A program made the translations under genes and the position numbers. A DNA stretch of 55,107 nucleotides from Burkholderiales bacterium (lineage in GTDB: Bacteria; Pseudomonadota; Gammaproteobacteria; Burkholderiales; Burkholderiaceae_C). Positions 18,870-25,859 of the stretch are shown one piece after another. Positions within the stretch are counted from its first letter, which is position 1, and every line of letters begins with the position of its first letter. The notes under the pieces are model-generated. The model searched no databases and had not been told where the DNA came from. It saw only the letters and a list, made by a program, of their open reading frames with translations. Location: the NCBI GenBank assembly GCA_003963005.1, contig RXJW01000124.1, positions 1 through 55,107 on the forward strand, read 5' to 3'.

Positions 18870-19574
18870 ATGGCCACCATTCTTGTTGTCGACGACGAGC
18901 TGGGCATTCGCGCTCTGCTGTCCGAAATCCTCAGCGACGAGGGGCACACCATCGAGCTTGCCGAGAACGCGACCCAGGCGCGTTCCGTGCGCGAGCGCAT
19001 GCGCCCCGACCTCGTGCTGCTCGACATCTGGATGCCCGACGTCGACGGCGTCACGCTCCTCAAGGAGTGGGGCAGCGCCGGCCTGCTCACGATGCCCGTC
19101 ATCATGATGAGCGGCCACGGCACCATCGACACGGCGGTGGAAGCCACCAAGTTCGGTGCCATCGCCTTCCTCGAAAAGCCCATCACGCTGCAGAAGCTGC
19201 TGCGCGCGGTCGAGCAGGCTCTGGTGAAGACCGCCCCGCCGCGCCCCGCGCCAGCCGTGGCGGGCCTGCCCAGCTACCCGCGGCCCGAGGCCGGCAGCCT
19301 GCCGGTCGCCGCGAGCCACAGCCTGGCGATGTCCAATCATCTGCCGGCCAACAACACGCTGGCCTCGGAGCAGAGCTTCGAGCTCGACCGACCGCTGCGC
19401 GAGGCGCGCGACGCTTTCGAGAAGAGCTACTTCGAGTTCCACCTCGCCAAGGAAAACGGCTCGATGACCCGCGTCGCCGAGAAGACCGGCCTGGAGCGCA
19501 CCCACCTCTACCGCAAGCTCAAGCAGCTCGGCGTCGACCTCAGCCGCAACAAGCGCGGCCACGGCGGCAGCTGA
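18870..19574 (+). CDS. Receiver-Fis response regulator (NtrX-like without AAA+ domain)
   Basis: Response regulator of 234 residues. The receiver (1-120) has the acidic pair Asp8/Asp9, phospho-acceptor Asp52 in LVLLDIWMPD, the Ser in MMSGHG and the Lys in FLEKPI. A Pro/Ala-rich linker leads to a Fis-type helix-turn-helix (MTRVAEKTGLERTHLYRKLKQLGVD, core ERTHLYRKLKQLG). The central sigma-54-interacting AAA+ domain of classical NtrX is absent, so it should not activate sigma-54 promoters directly. AAGGA overlapping the kinase stop provides the ribosome site. It is the partner of the upstream kinase. Confidence 0.9.
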   Translation: MATILVVDDELGIRALLSEILSDEGHTIELAENATQARSVRERMRPDLVLLDIWMPDVDGVTLLKEWGSAGLLTMPVIMMSGHGTIDTAVEATKFGAIAFLEKPITLQKLLRAVEQALVKTAPPRPAPAVAGLPSYPRPEAGSLPVAASHSLAMSNHLPANNTLASEQSFELDRPLREARDAFEKSYFEFHLAKENGSMTRVAEKTGLERTHLYRKLKQLGVDLSRNKRGHGGS

Positions 19575-19593
19575 GCCGGCCGGCCGCCGCGGC

Positions 19594-19621
19594 TTGGCAG
19601 CATCGGATGCTGTGCTATAGT
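19594..19621 (+). promoter_or_regulatory. Promoter of tRNA-Phe
   Basis: A -35 box TTGGCA (19594-19599) and a -10 box TATAGT (19616-19621) are separated by 16 bases and sit about 47 bases before the mature tRNA, as expected for a strong sigma-70 stable-RNA promoter. Confidence 0.72.
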
Positions 19622-19667
19622 CGCGGACTTCGCTGAGCGGCCCCACGGCCATCAGTGATCAGAACAA

Positions 19668-19743
19668 GGCCTGGTAGCTCAGTTGGTAGAGCAGCGGATT
19701 GAAAATCCGCGTGTCGGTGGTTCGATTCCGCCCCAGGCCACCA
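19668..19743 (+). tRNA. tRNA-Phe (anticodon GAA)
   Basis: A 76-nt cloverleaf with encoded CCA. The acceptor stem GGCCTGG pairs with CCAGGCC, the D arm has GCTC/GAGC, and the anticodon stem GCGGA/TCCGC holds the loop TTGAAAA with GAA. The T arm is GGTGG-TTCGATT-CCGCC. The discriminator is A. Integrase and nuclease fragments start shortly after the terminator, which fits use of this tRNA as an integration site. Confidence 0.98.
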
Positions 19744-19774
19744 AAATTCAGCAGTGTTGACAAGCACTTAGAGC

Positions 19775-19807
19775 AAGCCCCGCGTAGTTTCACTGCCCGG
19801 GGCTTTT
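19775..19807 (+). terminator. Rho-independent terminator after tRNA-Phe
   Basis: AAGCCCCG (19775-19782) pairs with CGGGGCTT (19798-19805) across a 15-base loop, and the right arm runs into TTTT. Placed 32 bases after the tRNA, it should end that transcript. Confidence 0.75.
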
Positions 19808-19854
19808 CTACAATCGGGGTGGCGCACCTACAAAAGGCTGCGGCGTCGCTGAAT

Positions 19855-19998
19855 CTGGTTGGCGCCAGCGGATTCCCATAGTTCTTGCATTCAACGAACA
19901 CCAGGGCGGCGGGATAGTGCTGGGCAATCCACGCGAAGAACCCGTGACTTGCCTCGTTAGTGAAGGTCAAGTCGATGCGCTTCCGGCCCTCATGAATC
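19855..19998 (-). pseudogene. Fragment of a PD-(D/E)XK-like nuclease
   Basis: About 48 codons on the minus strand read KRIDLTFTNEASHGFFAW and then HYPAALVFVECKNYGNPLA. The Asp in RIDLTF and the ECK motif resemble the metal site of restriction-endonuclease-like proteins carried by phages and islands. Homology stops abruptly after NPLA, and the remaining frame is unrelated or antisense to the tRNA. No start codon of its own. I regard it as the 3'-truncated relic of a mobile-element gene. The nuclease assignment is by motif memory only. Confidence 0.5.
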
Positions 19999-20018
19999 TC
20001 ATGCTGCTTGGTCGGGTT

Positions 20019-20312
20019 CGTCATCTCTCGATTGCGATGCCCCAACAGCCCCAGCAGCTTCTGCGAGTGCGCCAGGTCGCCGGTGTCGGTCGCGGCCTTA
20101 GCGCGAATGTCCCGAAACTGGAAGTCCACGCCGGCCAGCGCGCGGGCCTTGTCGAAGCGCGACCGTAGCGCGAAGGTGCCGAGCGGCTTGCCGTCGTCAT
20201 CCTGAATCAGCCAGGCGCTCAGGCGCTCGCGCGGCCGGGCGTTGGTCCGCTCGGTCAACTGGGCCAACTCGCCGGTGATCTCGATGGCCCGCCTGGTCTT
20301 GTTCTGCACGAT
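20019..20312 (-). pseudogene. C-terminal fragment of a tyrosine recombinase (integrase)
   Basis: Minus-strand codons read WIVQNKTRRAIEITGELA, later FRDIRAKAATD and LLGHRNREMT. These match the catalytic domain of phage-type integrases (R..K..H-x-x-R region). The catalytic tyrosine that should follow REMT is missing: the frame passes straight into the nuclease fragment at about 19998. There is no N-terminal domain and no credible start (only a TTG at 20348). This is a decayed integrase beside its likely tRNA-Phe target site. Confidence 0.7.
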
Positions 20313-20370
20313 CCACCGGGCGCAGGGCGCTGCCGTGAATGTCGCCAATCACATACCGCAATGCGTTAAT

Positions 20371-20441
20371 GTCTGCGATTGCAGACTTGACGCGCTCTGG
20401 GTTGCACATAAAAATGTTTGCAATCACGGTCTCTAAACCGT
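20371..20441 (+). promoter_or_regulatory. Candidate hipBA promoter with two flanking operators
   Basis: A -35 box TTGACG (20387-20392) and an AT-rich -10 candidate TAAAAA (20409-20414) are 16 bases apart. Directly upstream of the -35 is the inverted repeat GTCTGC-GATT-GCAGAC (20371-20386). Just after the expected start point is ACGGT-CTCTAA-ACCGT (20426-20441). Antitoxins of the HipB class repress their own operon by binding such repeats. The stretch is visibly richer in A and T than its surroundings. Which repeat HipB binds is unknown. Confidence 0.5.
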
Positions 20442-20461
20442 TTGAGGCTGGCATTGCAGGC

Positions 20462-20803
20462 ATGAAACGCAACGAACACCCCCTGATGACCCCTGAGCGG
20501 CTGGATGAGGCCCGCCAGCTCGGTGAGAAGCTGGCACGCCTGCGCATCGCCCGGCGGATTCGGCAGGCGGACGCCGCCACCCGGGCTGGCCTCTCGCGCT
20601 CGACCGCCGTGCTGCTGGAGAAGGGCGACCTCAGCCGCACCCAGGCGCAAATCCTGCGGTACTTGGAGGCGATTGCGCCGGGGGTGAGCCTGCTGTCGCT
20701 GCTGAAGGCGGACGACCCGTCGCTGCAGGCGCTGGCCGCACGCGAGACCACCCAGCGTGTCCGTGCCTTGAGCAAGACCGAGCTGGAGCGTCTGGACTTC
20801 TGA
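20462..20803 (+). CDS. hipB: HipB-like antitoxin (Xre-family helix-turn-helix)
   Basis: Small DNA-binding protein of 113 residues. The Xre-type helix-turn-helix spans about 20-75, with RIRQADAATRAGLSRSTAVL and LLEKGDLSRTQAQILRYL. Its stop shares one base with the ATG of the kinase gene (TGATG), the normal antitoxin-toxin coupling. It should neutralise HipA and repress the operon. The ATG at 20462 (MKRNEHPL) was chosen; MTPERLDEA eight codons later is an alternative, and neither has a clear ribosome site. Longer upstream starts would read through the promoter region. Confidence 0.85.
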   Translation: MKRNEHPLMTPERLDEARQLGEKLARLRIARRIRQADAATRAGLSRSTAVLLEKGDLSRTQAQILRYLEAIAPGVSLLSLLKADDPSLQALAARETTQRVRALSKTELERLDF

Positions 20804-22185
20804 TGGCGCGCAAGAAGTCCGAGGTCTACGTCTTCAGCCACCTCGACCCGGCTGCCAGGCCTCGGTTCGTGCCCTCCGGCATCCTGGGTCTGACGGAGAC
20901 CGACGGTGCCAACGTGCAGAGCCGCGAGCTCGCCAGCGAGTTCGCCTACGGCACCGGGTATCTGGAGCGACAAGAGGCCTTCGAGCTGGACCCGGTGAGC
21001 CTGGCTTTCGGGGACCGTCAGGGCATCAAGGGCAAGGCGCTCTTCCCGGTCAACGGGCTGGGTGAGTTCGGTGGCATCCGCGACGCCGCGCCCGACGCCT
21101 GGGGCCGGCGCGTCATCGAGGCCCGGCTGAACGTGCCCGCCAACAGCCTGCTGGAGGTGCAGTACCTGCTGCAGGCCGGAGGCGACCGCGTGGGTGCGCT
21201 GGACGTGCGGGAGACGCGCACGAGCCCCGATTCGCCGTCCGCCAGCGACATGCACTCGCTGCAGTACGTGCTGCAGGCGGCGGAGGCCGTCGAGAACGGC
21301 GCCCCCGTGCCGGCGAACCTGGAGCACTTCCTGGCAGCCGGGCCTTCGGCAGGCGGTGCGAGGCCCAAGGCCGCTGTGCGCGACGACGACGGTGCCCTTT
21401 GGCTGGCCAAATTCCCGGCCAGGGGCGACACCTTCGACGTCGCGCGGGCCGAGCTCTGCACCTTGGAGCTGGCCCGGCGCTGCGGTCTGACCGTCCCCGA
21501 GGTCCGCTACCTCGACCTGGGTGGCCGTCCGGTCATGCTCATCCGGCGGTTTGACCGCTACTGGGTCCCTGCGGGCGAGCCCCTGCCGGACGGTGCCTTG
21601 CACGACACCCGGCCCGGCGACGGTCGGGTGGAGGGGCGGCTCCCGTTCGTCAGCGGTCTCACACTGGTCGCTTGCAGCGAGCTGGAGTCGCCCGACAAGG
21701 CGTATGCCGACGTGGGCCGTGCCATCCGCCAGTACGTGCATCCCGCGGCCGTCCGGGCCAATGCCGAGGAGCTGTTGGCGCGCATGGTGCTCAACATCTT
21801 CGTCACCAATGACGACGACCACCTGCGCAACCACGGCTTCGTGCGCGACCCGCGGTTGGGTGGGTGGATGCTCAGCCCCCTCTACGACGTGGTGCCGCGA
21901 CCCGTCTTGGCCGGCGAGCGCCGGCTCCACCTGGGCGTGGGGGCGCAGGGCAAGCTCGCCACCCTGGACAACGCCTTGAGCCACTACGCCGCTTTCGTGC
22001 CCGAGCGCCCGACGGCCGTGGGCATCATGCGCCGGGTCTGGGGCGAGGTGCGGCAGTGGAAAACCTGTTTCGAGGACCACGGGGCCAGCGGTCGGCTCAT
22101 CGACCAGCTCACCCGCGCGTTCCGGGATCTCCGCGAGATTGCCTCGCCGGCGCTCGAGGCCGAAATCCGCAAGGGCGCGCCCTAG
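20803..22185 (+). CDS. hipA: HipA-like serine/threonine kinase toxin
   Basis: Kinase of 460 residues. In E. coli HipA phosphorylates glutamyl-tRNA synthetase, blocking translation and causing persistence. Family features here are the N-terminal subdomain ending GIRDAAPDAWGR, the regulatory loop AGPSAGGARPKA with a serine at 182, the LAKFP lysine, LIRRFDRY, the catalytic loop TNDDDHLRNHGF (Asp338 aligned to the catalytic base) and the metal segment LSPLYDVVPRP. All kinase motifs are intact, so the toxin is probably active. The target may differ from E. coli. Its location beside integrase relics at tRNA-Phe points to horizontal acquisition. Confidence 0.92.
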   Translation: MARKKSEVYVFSHLDPAARPRFVPSGILGLTETDGANVQSRELASEFAYGTGYLERQEAFELDPVSLAFGDRQGIKGKALFPVNGLGEFGGIRDAAPDAWGRRVIEARLNVPANSLLEVQYLLQAGGDRVGALDVRETRTSPDSPSASDMHSLQYVLQAAEAVENGAPVPANLEHFLAAGPSAGGARPKAAVRDDDGALWLAKFPARGDTFDVARAELCTLELARRCGLTVPEVRYLDLGGRPVMLIRRFDRYWVPAGEPLPDGALHDTRPGDGRVEGRLPFVSGLTLVACSELESPDKAYADVGRAIRQYVHPAAVRANAEELLARMVLNIFVTNDDDHLRNHGFVRDPRLGGWMLSPLYDVVPRPVLAGERRLHLGVGAQGKLATLDNALSHYAAFVPERPTAVGIMRRVWGEVRQWKTCFEDHGASGRLIDQLTRAFRDLREIASPALEAEIRKGAP

Positions 22186-22285
22186 GCGTCGCGCCGACCT
22201 CGCATTTGGACGGCACGTTCAGACCCTCCACAGGCCTGGATTGCGGCGGATGTGGCCACCTGCGGTGACCTCACGCCCCGCCCGT

Positions 22286-23179
22286 TCATGCCAGCACCTG
22301 GGCGACCCGCTCGGCAAGCCGCGCCGAGATTTTGGCGTAGCCGCCGGCGTTGGGATGGATCTCGTTGAGCCAGTCGTTGCTGTTGCCGACCTCGGTCGGG
22401 TTGGCGCGCACGAGGGTGTGTCGGGTGTCGACGACGTGCACATTGGCCAGCGCCTGGGGCTTGCCGGACGCGGCGTCCAGGCTCAGCAGCCTGTCGGCAA
22501 GCGCATCGAAGAGCGTGTCGGTGATGCGCTGCTGCAGGCCGATCGGCAGGCCGCTGTGCGCGAAAGCGGGGTAGATCCAGGGGCCGGCAAGTCTGGCGGC
22601 GCCGAGGAACAAGGCCGGGGCGTCGCGCGGCGTGGCGTAGTCGTAGGTGTGCATGAAGATGGGCCGGCCCTGGCTCAGGCTGGTCTGGGAGTTCCACAGC
22701 GCGTGGATCTTGCCCACCTGGGTGACGATGTCGTCCAGCACCGTGCCCAGGGCATCGGCATCGATGTAGCTGGACGGATCGGCTGCATCCCGGCCCGGCG
22801 CAGGTGTCTTCAGGATCAGGCGGGCCGCCGCGTCGATCAGGTCGTTGCCACCCGCACTGAGCAGCAGGCCATCGAAGGCGTAGGCGAAGTTCTTCTGGGC
22901 GACGTACCGGGTCAAGTTGGGGTTCGCGGCGATGTCGGACATGTGCTTGAGGGTGTCGCCCGGCTGCGCCACCGAGAACACCTGGGTCCAGCGCGGCAGC
23001 CGCAGGTCAGCCAACAGGTTCGTCGACGGAATGCCGCCGAGCGAGAACCACGAGTCGCCTTCGGCGATCAGGTGCCACGCGTACTCGGCGTTGCTGGGAT
23101 CGGCCGGTGGGTTGCCGTGCCCGATCTGGATCGGGTAGAGCATGTCGACCAGGAGGGACGGATCAGCGGTCTTGGGCAT
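22286..23179 (-). CDS. SGNH/GDSL-type hydrolase
   Basis: Protein of 297 residues with the SGNH blocks: AEGDSWFSL (nucleophile Ser), SAGGNDL (Asn), and NEIHPNAGGY (Asp/His region). There is no signal peptide, so it appears cytosolic, unlike many esterases of the group. MPKTADPS was chosen as the start; an earlier ATG adds 20 Arg/Pro-rich residues. Substrate (ester or acyl group) unknown. The hipA stop and this stop converge with 100 bp between them, which contain nothing I can name. Confidence 0.82.
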   Translation of the reverse strand: MPKTADPSLLVDMLYPIQIGHGNPPADPSNAEYAWHLIAEGDSWFSLGGIPSTNLLADLRLPRWTQVFSVAQPGDTLKHMSDIAANPNLTRYVAQKNFAYAFDGLLLSAGGNDLIDAAARLILKTPAPGRDAADPSSYIDADALGTVLDDIVTQVGKIHALWNSQTSLSQGRPIFMHTYDYATPRDAPALFLGAARLAGPWIYPAFAHSGLPIGLQQRITDTLFDALADRLLSLDAASGKPQALANVHVVDTRHTLVRANPTEVGNSNDWLNEIHPNAGGYAKISARLAERVAQVLA

Positions 23180-23281
23180 GGGTCCTCGCTGCGGGCGGCT
23201 GGAGAGAAGCAGTGTTGCGGGGAGCCGCGGGCCTCGCATCCCCAGCTTTGTGTAGTGGCCGCGCGCATGCCGCCCGGCCGG

Positions 23282-23461
23282 TCATGGCTCGGCGTGGTCC
23301 GTCGGCTTGAAGCCCCGAGGCCGGCGCAGCAGGCGCAGCCAGAACACCCCTTCGCAGACGCCGCCGGCCAGCAGCAGCGCGCCGCCGCCGCCGGTCAGGC
23401 CCAGACCGTAGCAGACGAGGGCCGCAGCGAGGCAGGCAGCGGTCAGCAGGTGCGCCAGCAT
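23282..23461 (-). CDS. Small hydrophobic membrane protein downstream of chrA
   Basis: A 59-residue frame starting MLAHLLTAACLAAAL and ending FKPTDHAEP. Two short hydrophobic stretches (3-22 and about 25-42, the latter Gly/Leu-rich) are followed by the basic segment RLLRRPRGFK, so it may be a hairpin of two membrane helices with a positive tail. The ATG lies three bases after the chrA stop on the same strand, typical of an operon partner. I do not recognise the family. It could be an accessory of the transporter or a chance frame. Confidence 0.55.
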   Translation of the reverse strand: MLAHLLTAACLAAALVCYGLGLTGGGGALLLAGGVCEGVFWLRLLRRPRGFKPTDHAEP

Positions 23462-23464
23462 GAC

Positions 23465-24811
23465 TCAGCCGCGCAGCAGGGTCACCAGGAGCCCGAGGCC
23501 GGCGCAGGCGCCGAGCAGCGGCAGCACGCCGAGCTTGAAGCGGAACAGCGCCACGCCCGCGCCCACCGCGATGAGGGCAGCCACCGCATCCAGCCCGCCC
23601 GCCCAGCTGCGCGGCCACAGCGTGTGCAGCGCGAAGAACACGGCCAGGTTCAGGATCACGCCCACGACTGCCGCCGTGATGGCGGTGAGCGGCGCGGTGA
23701 ACTTGAGCTGCCCGTGGGTCGACTCGATGAAGGGCCCGCCCGCGAGGATGAAGACGAACGAGGGCAGGAAGGTGAAGAAGGTCACCACGCCGGCCGCCGC
23801 CGCGCCGGCGAGGAAGAGCGCGTCCGGGCCGAACAGCGCCTTCGTCCAGCCGCCGACGAAGCCGACGAAGGCCACCACCATGATCAGCGGCCCGGGCGTC
23901 GTCTCGCCCAGTGCGAGGCCGTCGATCATCTGCGCGCCGGTCAGCCAGTGGTGATGCTCCACGGCGCCCTGGTAGACGTAGGGCAGCACGGCATAGGCGC
24001 CGCCGAAGGTGAGCAGGGCGGCCTTGGTGAAGAACCAGCCCATCTGCGCGAGCGCCCCTTGCAGGCCCGACGTGGCCACCAGCACGGCCATGGCCGCGGC
24101 CCACAGGCCCAGGCCGACCGCCAGGACCCGGGCCAGCCGGGCGCGGGTGAAGCGCGCGTGCGGCGGCGTGGGGGTGTCTTCGTCGATGAGGGCCGGCGCC
24201 TGCGCCTGCCGGGCGGCGCCGTGGCCGCCCGAGCCCGAGAAGACCTGCGGCGCCCACCGGCCTCCGATGACGCCGGCCAGCCCGGCCACCCCGACGATCA
24301 GCGGGAAGGGCGCGTCCAACAGCGTGATCGCGAGGAAGGCCGCCGCCGCCATTGCCCACAGCCCGCCGTGCTTCAGCGCGCGCGTGCCGATGCGGTGGGC
24401 GGCATGCACGACCAGCGCCGTCACCGCGGGTTTGAGGCCGTAGAACACGCCCGCCACCACGGCCAGGTGGCCGAAGGCGAGGTAGATCCATGACAGCGCG
24501 ATGAGGATCACCAGCGACGGCAGCACGAAGAGTGCGCCGGCCACGAGCCCGCCGCCCGTGCGGTGCATCAGCCAGCCGATGTAGGTGGCGAGCTGCTGGG
24601 CCTCGGGGCCGGGCAGCACCATGCAGTAGTTCAGCGCATGCAGGAAGCGCTGCTCGCTGATCCAGCGGCGACGCTCGACCAGCTCGGCATGCATGATCGC
24701 GATCTGGCCTGCCGGCCCGCCGAAGCTGATGAAGCCGAGCTTGAGCCAGAAGCGCAGGGCCTCGCGAAAGCTGACGGGAGCGGGGCGGGGGGTGATGGGC
24801 ATGTCCTCCAT
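23465..24811 (-). CDS. chrA: Chromate ion transporter
   Basis: CHR-superfamily inner-membrane protein of 448 residues that would expel chromate. It has two homologous halves: the first with LGFISFGGPAGQIAIMH and LPGPEAQQLATYIGW, the second with ALLTFGGAYAVLPYVY and ETTPGPLIMVVAFVGF. About ten or more membrane segments are present, with a Pro/Ala-rich soluble linker near 215-240. The chosen start is MEDMPITP; MPITP three codons on is equally possible. No chrB or other metal genes adjoin, but an inverted repeat sits in the divergent promoter region and a 59-residue membrane protein follows. Confidence 0.92.
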   Translation of the reverse strand: MEDMPITPRPAPVSFREALRFWLKLGFISFGGPAGQIAIMHAELVERRRWISEQRFLHALNYCMVLPGPEAQQLATYIGWLMHRTGGGLVAGALFVLPSLVILIALSWIYLAFGHLAVVAGVFYGLKPAVTALVVHAAHRIGTRALKHGGLWAMAAAAFLAITLLDAPFPLIVGVAGLAGVIGGRWAPQVFSGSGGHGAARQAQAPALIDEDTPTPPHARFTRARLARVLAVGLGLWAAAMAVLVATSGLQGALAQMGWFFTKAALLTFGGAYAVLPYVYQGAVEHHHWLTGAQMIDGLALGETTPGPLIMVVAFVGFVGGWTKALFGPDALFLAGAAAAGVVTFFTFLPSFVFILAGGPFIESTHGQLKFTAPLTAITAAVVGVILNLAVFFALHTLWPRSWAGGLDAVAALIAVGAGVALFRFKLGVLPLLGACAGLGLLVTLLRG

Positions 24812-24870
24812 GCGTGCAGGGCCGACTGTAGTCGCGGCCCTCTCGATGCGATCCGCGGTAATTTGCATAT

Positions 24871-24886
24871 CGAAGCATGCGCTTCG
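24871..24886. promoter_or_regulatory. Inverted repeat in the chrA divergent promoter region
   Basis: CGAAGC-ATGC-GCTTCG is a perfect six-base inverted repeat with a four-base spacer. It lies in the 109-bp gap between chrA and the divergent SGNH gene, about 60 bp upstream of chrA and 35 bp upstream of the other start. It is a candidate operator for either gene. No regulator gene is adjacent. Confidence 0.4.
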
Positions 24887-24920
24887 CCTGCCGCTCACAC
24901 GGCGCGGCCATACTGTTGGA

Positions 24921-25859
24921 ATGACGATCGCCCGACCTCTGATCCTGCTGCTCGCCCTCCTGCCCGGCCTGGCGGCGGCGGCCTGCGACCGCAGCCTTCA
25001 GCCCCCGCCATCGAGCGGCACGCCGCAGCGCATCCTGTTTGTCGGCAACAGCTTCCTGCATGGCCATGCACCGCCGGTGCTGCACTACAACGCGGCGCGG
25101 GTGACGGACCTCAATGGCACCCAGTACGGCGGTGTGCCGGGTGTCTTCAAGCAACTGGCCGACGAGGCGGGTCTGCAGGTCGCCGTGTCCAGCGAACTGC
25201 TGAGCGGGCAGACGCTGCACACGCACCTCGACCAGAAGCGGGGCGTCATCACCGCGCAGCCCTGGGACGTGGTGGTCCTGCAGGAGCACAGCCTGTTGAA
25301 CCCGCACCAGCCCGGCGATGCAGCCGCGCTGGTGGGCGCAGCCAGCACGCTGGAGTCGGCGGTGCACGCGGTCAACCCGCAGGCGCGGGTGTACCTGCTG
25401 CAGACCTGGCCGCGCGCTGATCAGGTCTACCAGACCCCTGGCGGTCGATGGGCGGGCCGCAGCCTCGAAGCCATGCTCGACGACCTGCGCGCGGGCTACG
25501 CCAAGGCCGCGCAGCAAGCCGCCTGCGTGGCCGGCGTGTTGCCGGTGGGCGAGGCTGCGCTGCGGGCCGTGCAGGAGGGCGTGGCCGACCGCAATCCTTA
25601 CGACGGCATCGACGCCGGCAAGGTCAACCTGTGGGGGCCGGACAGCTACCACTTCGGTCCCTGGGGCAGCTACCTGGAGGCGCTGGTGATCTTCGGCCGC
25701 CTGACCGGGCGTGACCCGACGAGCCTCGGCCCGCAAAGCCGTGCCGGGCGAGACCTGGGCCTCACGCCGGCCGAGGTGGAGGCCGCGCAGCGGGTGGCCT
25801 CGCGCGAGTTGCAGGCCGTCAAGCCCGCGGCATCGCCCGGCGTGCCGTCAAGGCCATGA
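24921..25859 (+). CDS. Secreted SGNH-like hydrolase
   Basis: Protein of 312 residues with a signal peptide (ARPLILLLALLPGLAAAA, mature from about residue 20). ILFVGNSFLHGH resembles the GDS block with Gly-Asn-Ser, VVVLQEHS lies at the central block, and WGPDSYHFGPWGSYL supplies the Asp-x-x-His pair. It belongs with the SGNH-fold proteins of DUF4886 type. A TACTGT hexamer ends four bases before the ATG. Its last 41 bases overlap the 3' end of the convergent MFS gene. Substrate unknown. Confidence 0.7.
   Translation: MTIARPLILLLALLPGLAAAACDRSLQPPPSSGTPQRILFVGNSFLHGHAPPVLHYNAARVTDLNGTQYGGVPGVFKQLADEAGLQVAVSSELLSGQTLHTHLDQKRGVITAQPWDVVVLQEHSLLNPHQPGDAAALVGAASTLESAVHAVNPQARVYLLQTWPRADQVYQTPGGRWAGRSLEAMLDDLRAGYAKAAQQAACVAGVLPVGEAALRAVQEGVADRNPYDGIDAGKVNLWGPDSYHFGPWGSYLEALVIFGRLTGRDPTSLGPQSRAGRDLGLTPAEVEAAQRVASRELQAVKPAASPGVPSRP

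Noticed and set aside
19659..19760. Minus-strand frame reading GGLGRNRTTDTRIFNPLL
   Set aside because: It is the antisense of tRNA-Phe, a well-known false protein in databases. Only the upstream part of that frame shows integrase and nuclease homology.
22186..22285. Possible second att site (AGGCCTGG match to the tRNA 5' end)
   Set aside because: Only eight bases match, at the wrong end of the tRNA. Integrases of this type duplicate the 3' part.
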